Shown: positions 57,251 through 64,000 of the stretch, one piece after another | Numbering within the stretch: position 1 is the stretch's first letter | Layout: each line of letters starts with the position of its first letter | Assembly: GCA_029259715.1 (NCBI GenBank) | Contig: JAJDEP010000017.1 | Location: forward strand, 1-64,000 | Source of the DNA: Planctomycetota bacterium | GTDB lineage: Bacteria; Planctomycetota; B15-G4 | Reading direction: 5' to 3' | Length of the DNA stretch: 64,000 nt | Program-made: the position numbers and the translations under genes | Notes under the pieces: model-generated | Database searches by the model: none | Told to the model about the DNA's origin: nothing | The model's input: the letters and a program-made list of their open reading frames with translations, nothing else

Positions 57251-57916
57251 ATGTCGGCCAGCGATGCAGATCCCCTCGCGCGCTTCGTGCGCTCCGTGCA
57301 GGCGGCCGGCGTGCAGCGCATGCCCAGGGTCGACAAGCCCGCGGCGGTCGCGCCCCTCGGGGGCGCCACCCTCGACGCACTGGCCGCCACCATCTCGGCC
57401 TGCACCCAGTGCAAGCTCTCCGAGACCCGCACCCATGCCGTGCCCGGCGAGGGCGACCCCCACGCCGACATCGTCTTCGTGGGCGAAGGCCCCGGCGCGG
57501 ACGAGGACAAGAGCGGCCGCCCCTTCGTGGGGCGCGCGGGCAAGCTCCTGGACGACATCATCACCAAGGGCATGAAGCTGCGCCGGCAGGACGTCTTCAT
57601 CTGCAACGTGGTCAAGTGCCGCCCGCCGTCCAACCGGGTGCCCGAACCCGACGAGGTGGCCGCCTGCTCTCCCTATCTCGCGCAGCAGCTCGCCCAGATC
57701 CGGCCCAAGGTGGTGTGCGCGCTGGGCGCCACGGCCATCCGCCGCCTGATCGAGACCGACGAGCCCATGGGCCGCCTGCGGGGCCGGGTCTTCGAGGCCT
57801 ACGGCTTTCCCGTGATCCCCACCTACCACCCTGCCTATCTGCTCAGGAATCCCGCGGCCAAGGTCGCCGTGTGGGAGGACATCCAGAAGGTGATGGAGCT
57901 GGCAGCGAAGTCATGA
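57251..57916 (+). CDS. Family 4 (iron-sulfur) uracil-DNA glycosylase
   Basis: 221 residues. Four cysteines for a 4Fe-4S cluster are Cys51 and Cys54 (SACTQCKLSETR), Cys123 (NVVKCRPPSNR) and Cys139 (AACSPYL). The active-site motif is VGEGPGADEDKSGRPFVG, and TYHPAYLLRNP is the DNA-contacting motif. The first 40 residues are a variable extension. It removes uracil from DNA arising by cytosine deamination, relevant in a GC-rich genome. Its stop overlaps a chain of short ATGA-linked start sites leading into the pilM-like gene. Confidence 0.93.
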   Translation: MSASDADPLARFVRSVQAAGVQRMPRVDKPAAVAPLGGATLDALAATISACTQCKLSETRTHAVPGEGDPHADIVFVGEGPGADEDKSGRPFVGRAGKLLDDIITKGMKLRRQDVFICNVVKCRPPSNRVPEPDEVAACSPYLAQQLAQIRPKVVCALGATAIRRLIETDEPMGRLRGRVFEAYGFPVIPTYHPAYLLRNPAAKVAVWEDIQKVMELAAKS

Positions 57917-57967
57917 GCGTGTGGCCCGAGGTATGAACATGTGGCCCGAGGTATGAGCATCTGGCAA
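57913..57967 (+). repeat. 20-bp tandem repeat of a start region, forming two mini-ORFs
   Basis: Units begin at 57913, 57933 and 57953; the first two share 18 of 20 bases and the third keeps the first part. Each carries ATG. Reading from 57913 and 57933 gives two seven-residue peptides (MSVWPEV, MNMWPEV), each ending in a stop that overlaps the next ATG (ATGA). The third ATG starts the pilM-like gene (MSIWQRT). Confidence 0.85.
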
Positions 57968-59425
57968 CGCACGGCCGTGGGGATCGACGTCTCGGACGGC
58001 ACCCTCAAGGCCGTCAAGCTGGCGCGGCGCGGCCGACGCGTGCGGCTGCTGCGGGCGTGGCGCATTCCCTACTACCACGAGGATCCTGATCCCCGGCGCG
58101 GCGGCCTCGCGGCCATCGACACGCTGCTGGCCCGAGCCCGCTTCGGCAGCCGGCCCCGGGTGGTGGTCTCGATGCCCATCCGCGGAGCCGTCAGCCGCAC
58201 CTACCTGATCCCGGCGATGGAAGCCGACCGCATCGCCGAGATGGTGCGCTACGAGGTGCACAGCGAGGTCGACGCGCCCCCCGAGGACCTGGTCGTGCGG
58301 CACACCGTGCGGCGCGGCGTCGAGGAGAGTCAGGTCCCCACCTACGCCCTCAAGCGTGCGGACGTCGACGCACGGGCCGCGGACCTGAGGGCCCAGGGCG
58401 TGTCGTACGACCAGCTCGAGACGACGGGCTACGCCCTGGCCTCGTTCATCGAGGCGGAGATGCCCCGGGGACGCGACCGCATCCTGCTCGGCGTGGGCGA
58501 GGTGTCCACCGACCTCGTGCTGCTCACCGAGCGCGGCGTGTGGATGCGGCAGGTGCCCCTGGGCCTCGCCGACGACGATGACGCCGAGCGCCTGGCGCGT
58601 CGTTTCAAGGCAGAGGTGGACGCTGCGATCCGCACGCTGCTGCCGTCCGATCGCCCGTTCGCGCCCCACGACCTCGTGCTCACCGAGGAGGGCGCCCTCG
58701 ACGCGGGCTTCACCGGCGCTCTCAAGCAGGTGCTCGGGCTGACCGTGACCCGCGTGCACACGCTGCAACGCATCGACGCGCCCGGGCGCATGGACTGGGA
58801 CGACCAGACCCCCGAGCAGGTGCTCGCCATGGGCAAGGCCTTCGGGTTGGCCCTCGCGGGACTCGGCCTGGGTCGCTTCCGTTGCCCGGTCGAGGAGGGC
58901 AATCCCAAACGTGAGGTGCTGCGCCTGGTCCCGATGGCCGGGATCGGTGTGTTCTTCTGCGCCCTCACCCTGGTGGCGCTCGGATTGATCGGCACCCGCC
59001 GCGCCGAGGCTCTGGAGCAGGCCCTGCCCCCGGAACTGCTCACGGAGTGGCGCGACCTGGCGAGCGAGACGACGACGCTGCGCGACGAACTCGAGACCGT
59101 CACCCTGCGTGGCGACGCGCTGAGGGCCCTCGCGGCGGCGCGGCCTGCCGTCTACTTCCCCAAGCGGGCGCTCGTCCGGGCGGCCCGCCTGTTCGAACTC
59201 CCCGGCTCCGAGGACGCGCGCATCGAAGCGCTCAACCTCGCGCCCCCCACCGCCGACCGGGCCGGTCGCCTGACGTTGATCCTGGCCGCCGGCCCCCGCG
59301 CCGCCGCCGACATCGGCGAGCGGCTGCGCACCTCGCTTCAGCACGAGTTCGGAGAGGCCGACCTGCGCGCCACCGGCGAGGACCCGGTCACGCGACGTTG
59401 GACCCTCGAGGTGCCCGTCCGATGA
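57953..59425 (+). CDS. PilM-PilN fusion-like assembly protein
   Basis: 490 residues. Residues 1-310 are an actin/FtsA-like PilM region (VGIDVSDGTLKAVKL, then RVVVSMPIRGAV and RYEVHSEVDAPPEDLVV). A membrane segment follows at about 326-347, then a coiled coil (350-400) and a small domain to the end, which is the layout of PilN. Fusion of both in one chain occurs in several Planctomycetota. It would link the inner-membrane part of a pilus or secretion machine to the cytoplasm. The ATG is the third of a chain of overlapping start/stop sites; a GTG at 57941 in the same frame is an alternative. The stop overlaps the PilO-like ATG. Confidence 0.75.
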   Translation: MSIWQRTAVGIDVSDGTLKAVKLARRGRRVRLLRAWRIPYYHEDPDPRRGGLAAIDTLLARARFGSRPRVVVSMPIRGAVSRTYLIPAMEADRIAEMVRYEVHSEVDAPPEDLVVRHTVRRGVEESQVPTYALKRADVDARAADLRAQGVSYDQLETTGYALASFIEAEMPRGRDRILLGVGEVSTDLVLLTERGVWMRQVPLGLADDDDAERLARRFKAEVDAAIRTLLPSDRPFAPHDLVLTEEGALDAGFTGALKQVLGLTVTRVHTLQRIDAPGRMDWDDQTPEQVLAMGKAFGLALAGLGLGRFRCPVEEGNPKREVLRLVPMAGIGVFFCALTLVALGLIGTRRAEALEQALPPELLTEWRDLASETTTLRDELETVTLRGDALRALAAARPAVYFPKRALVRAARLFELPGSEDARIEALNLAPPTADRAGRLTLILAAGPRAAADIGERLRTSLQHEFGEADLRATGEDPVTRRWTLEVPVR

Positions 59426-60129
59426 GGGGTCTCGCCGTTCTCACGCTGCTGCTGGTGGGCGCCGTGCTGCACTTCACATGGGTGGGGCTGCCGGCCTACT
59501 CGCGGGCCGCGGCGGCCGATGCCGACCTGACCGACCGGATGGCCACGGCCGCCGGACTCGGCGCGACGCTGCCCGCGCTCTCCCATCTCGACCTGCGGGC
59601 CTTGCAGACGAGCGCCTCCGAGCAGGCCGACGGCAACCGCCGCGCCCTGGCCGCGCTGCTGGATGCGAGCCTCGCCGAACCGACGCCGGCCTTCGCGCAC
59701 GCTCTGCGCCACAGCGTTCTGACCACCTTCGACCCGCTGCACCCGTCGCTGATCGCCCAGGCTGCCGTCTCGCCTCGGGCGGCGACGACCCTCGCGCGGG
59801 TGCTCACGCAACTCAATGACAATCGCATCCGGCAGATCCGCACCCTCGAGTTGCAGGGCGGCGGGGCGGCGAACCCCGTGGCCGGCATCGACGGCATCGC
59901 ATCGATCGGCGTCTCGCTCTCCATCGAGTCGGGCCTGCACGACGCCCTCGCCCTGCTCGAGGACCTGGCACCGGGCGCGGGAGAACCGGTCGTCACCGTG
60001 CAACAGGCCAGCCTGGCCCCCGTCGATGCCCGCCGCTGGGGCTCCGACCTGAACGAGGCGGGCCCGCCGGTGCGACTGACCGTCAGCCTCGCTGTGCTCT
60101 TCGCCGCCCCCGAAGAGGCGTCCCGATGA
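59422..60129 (+). CDS. PilO-like inner-membrane protein
   Basis: 235 residues. A membrane segment (LAVLTLLLVGAVLHFTWVGL) at about 4-23, a helical stretch (about 30-130) and a small alpha/beta domain (SIGVSLSIESGLHDALALLE, then a Thr-Val strand near the end) give the PilO/GspM plan. Sequence similarity is too low to be sure, so the call rests on position and layout. It overlaps both neighbours by ATGA and is surely translated with them. Confidence 0.6.
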   Translation: MRGLAVLTLLLVGAVLHFTWVGLPAYSRAAAADADLTDRMATAAGLGATLPALSHLDLRALQTSASEQADGNRRALAALLDASLAEPTPAFAHALRHSVLTTFDPLHPSLIAQAAVSPRAATTLARVLTQLNDNRIRQIRTLELQGGGAANPVAGIDGIASIGVSLSIESGLHDALALLEDLAPGAGEPVVTVQQASLAPVDARRWGSDLNEAGPPVRLTVSLAVLFAAPEEASR

Positions 60130-61196
60130 GAGCGTGCCGACGCCGGGGCAGCACGCGGGTTGCCGTGTTGACAGCGGTAGCGCTTTCTCTTATCGTTTGC
60201 GCCCTTGCACTCTACGCTCATAATCGGTTGTACAGTAACAACTTAGGTCGGGCGCAGGCACTCGAGAACAAGCTCCGGGGGCAGCTCGAAGCCCCGCCTT
60301 CAGACGACGGATCGCTGCCCACTCGGGTCGGAGGGGACGTGCTGGAACTCGCCTTGGCCAAGCAGCCCGCCGCGCTGACCGACCGCGATCGTCGCCTGCT
60401 GGAGAGCCAGGCCCCCCTGTTCACGGACACCGAGCGCCGGGCCTTCGTGACCGCCCGCGTGAAGGGCGACCTCGACGACCCCACCGCGACGCTCCAACCC
60501 ACGGCGCCCTCCTCGGTCGCCGCGGACTACGTGGACGGTTTGGTCGCCCTGCGCTGGGAATCCGGCCATGTGAACCGGGTCCTGGCCTCGGCGCTGAGCG
60601 GCCGTGACGACGGCCTGCGGCTGGCCTTCCGCATCTGGAGACGCACCGAGGGCGGCGAGATGGCCCCCCTGGTGACCGTGCCCTTCGGGGTCAGCTTCTG
60701 GAAGGACCGCTCGCTGCCCGTAGCCCGGACGACCCTCTACTACGAGGTCTGGACGGTCCTGCTCCGGGACGATCCGGCCGGCGGCGAAACCCTCGTCTCG
60801 GCAGAGCGGAGCGATCTCGTTACCCTGTCCAGCCCCGAACACTTCACTCTGGAGCTGATCGGCGGCGACGAAGGCAGGGCTGACTTCCTCGCTGTCGTGG
60901 GGACTCCGGAGGCGCCCGTGGCCAGCGTCACCGTTTCGGCGATGGTCGGTGAACCGATCGCCATCGGCGAGTTGTCCACGGGTCTGGCCTTGCAATCGAT
61001 CGAGATGACCACCGTGGACGTGCTGACGACGCGCCAACATCTTTCGCTCACGAGCGACGGCGCCGTCGTCATCGACCCCAAGACACAAGAGCCCCGGACG
61101 ACACAGACACAGGTGCTGCTCCCGGGCCACCGCATGAAGACCGTCCTCGTCCACCAAGACGGTGAGACGAGAACCTTGGAGGCAGAGTTGCCGTGA
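60126..61196 (+). CDS. Uncharacterised membrane-anchored protein of the secretin operon
   Basis: 356 residues. One membrane segment (VAVLTAVALSLIVCALALYA, about 12-31), then a periplasmic part with helices to about residue 130 and beta-rich segments after. GLVALRWESGHVNRVL to TTLYYEVWTV resembles a fibronectin-type III domain. The place in the operon, just before the secretin, is where PilP sits in standard pilus operons, so it may be a functional counterpart; no PilP motif is evident. Bases 60180-60250 are less GC-rich than their surroundings. Confidence 0.55.
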   Translation: MRACRRRGSTRVAVLTAVALSLIVCALALYAHNRLYSNNLGRAQALENKLRGQLEAPPSDDGSLPTRVGGDVLELALAKQPAALTDRDRRLLESQAPLFTDTERRAFVTARVKGDLDDPTATLQPTAPSSVAADYVDGLVALRWESGHVNRVLASALSGRDDGLRLAFRIWRRTEGGEMAPLVTVPFGVSFWKDRSLPVARTTLYYEVWTVLLRDDPAGGETLVSAERSDLVTLSSPEHFTLELIGGDEGRADFLAVVGTPEAPVASVTVSAMVGEPIAIGELSTGLALQSIEMTTVDVLTTRQHLSLTSDGAVVIDPKTQEPRTTQTQVLLPGHRMKTVLVHQDGETRTLEAELP

Positions 61197-64000
61197 ACGA
61201 TTTGAAGCGCTCCCACCCCCTGCGACTCGGATTGATCCTCGTCGCCACGGCCTGCCTGCTCCCGCTGGCGTGCGGTCTGCTCGAGGAAGCCGAGCCCGGC
61301 TCCGCGCCCTCCACGCCGGGCATGAACCCAGGCATGGACAACGTCGCGCAGCCCCAGCCGCCGCAGCCCTACGTCGAGACGCCTTACGTCCAGTCGCAGC
61401 CGGTGCCCCAGGCGCCGCCCTCCGATCTGCTGGCCGAGTACATGCGCGCTCGCGATCGTATCGTTGCCAACCAGCCGGTGACGATTCCGCAGCCGGCTCC
61501 TGTGACGGTGCAGCCGTACACCCCCGCGCCGGTGCAGCCGACGCCTCCGGTCTCTCAGCCCCAGCCCTACCAGCCCGAGCCGTTCCAACCCGAACCGTTC
61601 CAGCCGGAGCCCTTCCAGCCCGAGACGCTCACTCCCCCGGCTCCCGCGCCGTTCTCCCAGCCGACGAGCTCGTTCGGAGTCATGGACGAGTCGCGCCTGG
61701 CCGAGCTGCGTGACGCCAGCCGCCAGCACGCTTCACTCGTCGACGACCGCACCTCCGCCCTCGTGCAGCGCTTCGTGGACGAGGGCCTGCGGGCCATGGA
61801 CGACGGCGACACCGACGAGGCCCATCGCCTGTTCGGCAGCGCCCTCGAGCTCGACCCCGACGACCCGGCCGCCCGCGACCTGTTCGACCGCACCGGCATG
61901 ATGCTGGGCGACCGCGACCGCGCCCTCGGCGTGGTGGCCCGGTCGGCCCGCGACCGCGCCGGCGCCCGTGACGAGCAGCAACGCATCCTCGTCAGCCACA
62001 AGCTCCAGCAAGGCCAGAACGCCCTCGCGAGCGGGGACGCCCAGCGCGCGCTGACCCACTTCGAGGACGCGCTCACCATGGTGCGCAGCAGCCCCGACAT
62101 CTCCCCCGGCTCGCCCCTCGAGTCCGAGATCGCCGGCCTGGTCATGCAGGCCAAGGCCGCTGTCATGGACCAGGAGCAGCGGCGTGACGCCGAGCTGCTC
62201 GGCCGGGCCATGGATCTGCAACAGCAGTACGACCGCGCCGATTCCCAGCGCGACGGCCTGCGGGTCGAGCACCTGCGCCGCCTCGCCAACGACCACTTCC
62301 TGCGCAACGAGTACGCCGCCGCCGAGGAGGCCCTCGAGGAAGCCCTGCGCGTGGCGCCCGACGACGCCGAGGCCCTGGCCCTGTGGCGCGTCGCCAACCG
62401 CGCCCGCCATGACGCCGCGGCCACCGTCACGCGTCGCGACTACCAGCGCGAGTGGCGCGGCACCTTCGACGACATGGAAGCGGACATGCGCCCGCAGTCC
62501 GACCTGATGACCTACCCCGACGCCGATCGCTGGGCCGAGATCTCGGCGCGCGGCGGCAAGAGCCTGGGCGGCCCGTCCGGCAGCCGCACGCTCACCGACA
62601 CCGAGGTCGCCGACGAGCTGTCGCGTGTGCGCATCCCCGTCAGCTTCGAGGACGTCACCCTCAGCGAGGTCGTCGATCACCTGGCCCAGGTCGCCGGCGT
62701 GAACATCGTCGTCTCGCCCGACGCCCAGGACGAAGCCGACAGCATGGACCCGTACAACCTGCAGGACCGGGCCAACCAGCCCATCGACCGCATCCTGCGG
62801 ATCCTGCTCGAGGACCTGTCCAACCCGCCGCTGACCTACACCATCCGCGATGGCGTCGTGCACGTGATCACCAACGACGAGGCCCGCAGCGACTACGTCC
62901 TCGACATCTACGACATCCGCGACCTGACCGTCACCCCCACCGACTACAAGAGCAACGACTTCAACCTGCTGCCCTCGGGCACCGACGTCGACAGCTTCCG
63001 TGACGGCGTCGAGGACGAGGAGCCGATCCCGTTCATCGGCGAGGACGCGCTGCAGTCGCTGATCGAGGAGAACATCTCCCCCGACAGCTGGACCGACGAT
63101 CCCGAGCGCACCATCCAGCTGCTGCCCGGCCAGCTCGTCGTGCGCCAGACGCCGGACGTCCACGCCCAGATCAAGTCGCTGCTCACCGATCTGCGCGGCA
63201 ACACCAAGACCCTGGTGCACATCGAGACGCGCTTCATCGAGGTCGAGGACAGCTTCCTCGAGGACATCGGCGTCGACCTGCGCGGCCTCGACGACACCCA
63301 GCTCGAAGACTTCGGTCAGTCGGGCACCGGCTTCGGCACGCTGACCAACCCCTTCGGCATCGGCACGGGCAACGACGCCGGCGCCTTCTACTCGGGGAAC
63401 AACGGCGACCTGAAGATGCGCACCGAGAACCTGTTCGACTTCACCCTCGGTGAGACGGGCACGCTCAACAACCAGGGCGGCCTCTCGATGCAGGCCCTGT
63501 TCCTCGACGACACCAACGTCGCGGCCGTCCTGCGCGCCGTGACCAAGTACGAGAACAGCAACGTCGTCAACGCGCCCTCGCTGACCCTGCGCAGCGGACA
63601 CCGCGGCACTATCGAGGTCGTGACCAACCGCACGTACGTCTACGACTTCGAGCCGGAGATCGCCCAGGCGGCCGTCATCGCCCAGCCCGAGTTGCGCAAC
63701 GTGAAGGAGGGCATCGTCCTCGACGTGCGCGCCGTGGCCAGCTCCGACCGGCGCTTCATCACGCTCGAGATGCGGCCGACCCTGGCCGAGCTCGTGCGCG
63801 ACGCCCAGGGCGACCCGCTGCCCGACCAGCTCGTGAGCCTGGCCACCGGCAACGCGGCCGACGTGACCATCGAGCTGCCCGAGCTGCGTATCCAACGGCT
63901 CCGGACGACCGCCACCGTGCCCGACGGCGCCACGCTCATGCTGGGCGGCCTCAAGAAGTCCGTCGATCAGGACTTCGAGTCCGGCCTGCCCTGGCTCTCC
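61193..64000 (+). CDS. Secretin (PilQ/GspD family) with lipoprotein signal and TPR region, cut by the window end
   Basis: At least 936 residues, open at the end of the window. It starts at GTG, overlapping the preceding stop (GTGA), with GGAGG 10 bases upstream. The N-terminus is lipoprotein-like (ILVATACLLPLACGLL), with Cys27 or Cys21 as candidate lipid site. A Pro/Gln-rich linker carries three QPEPF repeats (about 128-143). TPR-like helices (about 190-400) come next, then a secretin short N-domain (FEDVTLSEVVDHLAQVAGVN, about 485) and the secretin core: VVNAPSLTLRSGHRGTI (about 790) and TVPDGATLMLGGLKK (about 908). It would form the outer-membrane channel for a type IV pilus or type II secretion system. 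The TPR insertion is unusual for PilQ. Confidence 0.88.
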   Translation, partial: MNDLKRSHPLRLGLILVATACLLPLACGLLEEAEPGSAPSTPGMNPGMDNVAQPQPPQPYVETPYVQSQPVPQAPPSDLLAEYMRARDRIVANQPVTIPQPAPVTVQPYTPAPVQPTPPVSQPQPYQPEPFQPEPFQPEPFQPETLTPPAPAPFSQPTSSFGVMDESRLAELRDASRQHASLVDDRTSALVQRFVDEGLRAMDDGDTDEAHRLFGSALELDPDDPAARDLFDRTGMMLGDRDRALGVVARSARDRAGARDEQQRILVSHKLQQGQNALASGDAQRALTHFEDALTMVRSSPDISPGSPLESEIAGLVMQAKAAVMDQEQRRDAELLGRAMDLQQQYDRADSQRDGLRVEHLRRLANDHFLRNEYAAAEEALEEALRVAPDDAEALALWRVANRARHDAAATVTRRDYQREWRGTFDDMEADMRPQSDLMTYPDADRWAEISARGGKSLGGPSGSRTLTDTEVADELSRVRIPVSFEDVTLSEVVDHLAQVAGVNIVVSPDAQDEADSMDPYNLQDRANQPIDRILRILLEDLSNPPLTYTIRDGVVHVITNDEARSDYVLDIYDIRDLTVTPTDYKSNDFNLLPSGTDVDSFRDGVEDEEPIPFIGEDALQSLIEENISPDSWTDDPERTIQLLPGQLVVRQTPDVHAQIKSLLTDLRGNTKTLVHIETRFIEVEDSFLEDIGVDLRGLDDTQLEDFGQSGTGFGTLTNPFGIGTGNDAGAFYSGNNGDLKMRTENLFDFTLGETGTLNNQGGLSMQALFLDDTNVAAVLRAVTKYENSNVVNAPSLTLRSGHRGTIEVVTNRTYVYDFEPEIAQAAVIAQPELRNVKEGIVLDVRAVASSDRRFITLEMRPTLAELVRDAQGDPLPDQLVSLATGNAADVTIELPELRIQRLRTTATVPDGATLMLGGLKKSVDQDFESGLPWLS

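Noticed and set aside
54491..57916. A 1141-codon open frame on the plus strand running through PepA, RsmE and into the uracil-DNA glycosylase
   Set aside because: It is antisense to PepA and out of frame with RsmE; only its last 221 codons are a real gene. High GC makes long shadow frames common here.

Overview
The window comes from a GC-rich bacterium with tightly packed genes. I think it is most likely a member of the Planctomycetota. The reasons are an HU-like protein with a Lys/Ala-rich tail, several large secreted proteins (SBBP, FG-GAP, subtilase and sugar-dehydrogenase types) that share a C-terminal domain, and a secretin operon with a PilM-PilN fusion. This is an inference from gene content; no rRNA gene is present. 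I see no insertion sequence, prophage or CRISPR array. Two tRNA genes are present, Leu(UAA) and Cys(GCA), both on the minus strand.

Layout. 1-1559: a nested inverted repeat and a B12-binding-type radical SAM gene. 1730-5803: a secreted protein made of four coiled-coil repeats, a Gly/Glu linker and a lyase-like region. 5806-25702: a long run of minus-strand genes, many joined by 1-4 base start/stop overlaps, that looks like an exopolysaccharide or capsule locus. It holds six GT4 glycosyltransferases, a GT-C type membrane protein, a Wzx-type flippase, a WecA/TagO-type initiating transferase, a polysaccharide deacetylase, a GNAT acyltransferase, a methyltransferase, a sulfatase-fold membrane protein, one intact radical SAM enzyme and one radical SAM relative lacking its cluster cysteines. 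25799-27381: an alpha/beta hydrolase, HU and tRNA-Leu. 27432-37642: a lipid and acetate module with acyl-CoA ligase, thiolase, a FadN-type bifunctional enzyme and a RamB/ScfR-type regulator, divergent from malate synthase and isocitrate lyase. Together these would turn fatty acids into acetyl-CoA and then C4 acids, and the regulator sits between the two halves.

37639-52602: surface and housekeeping genes, including an SBBP protein, a PqiA/PqiB-like lipid transport pair, a Dabb lipoprotein, a PQQ-type sugar dehydrogenase, a subtilase, an O-methyltransferase, an M32 carboxypeptidase, a methyltransferase and a seven-repeat FG-GAP protein. 52662-57916: tRNA-Cys, a small unknown protein, a pair of facing DnaA boxes, a CitE-like lyase, leucyl aminopeptidase PepA, RsmE and a family 4 uracil-DNA glycosylase. 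57953-64000: an operon with PilM-PilN fusion, PilO-like protein, an unknown membrane-anchored protein and a secretin that runs off the window end; it is probably a type IV pilus or type II secretion assembly system.

Many transcription-unit starts show a TANNNT hexamer a few bases before the start codon and no Shine-Dalgarno sequence, which suggests leaderless or short-leader mRNAs. Genes inside operons more often have a ribosome binding site or overlap the previous stop codon. Apart from the stretches listed as features, the gaps between genes are all under about 300 bases and I see nothing further in them.
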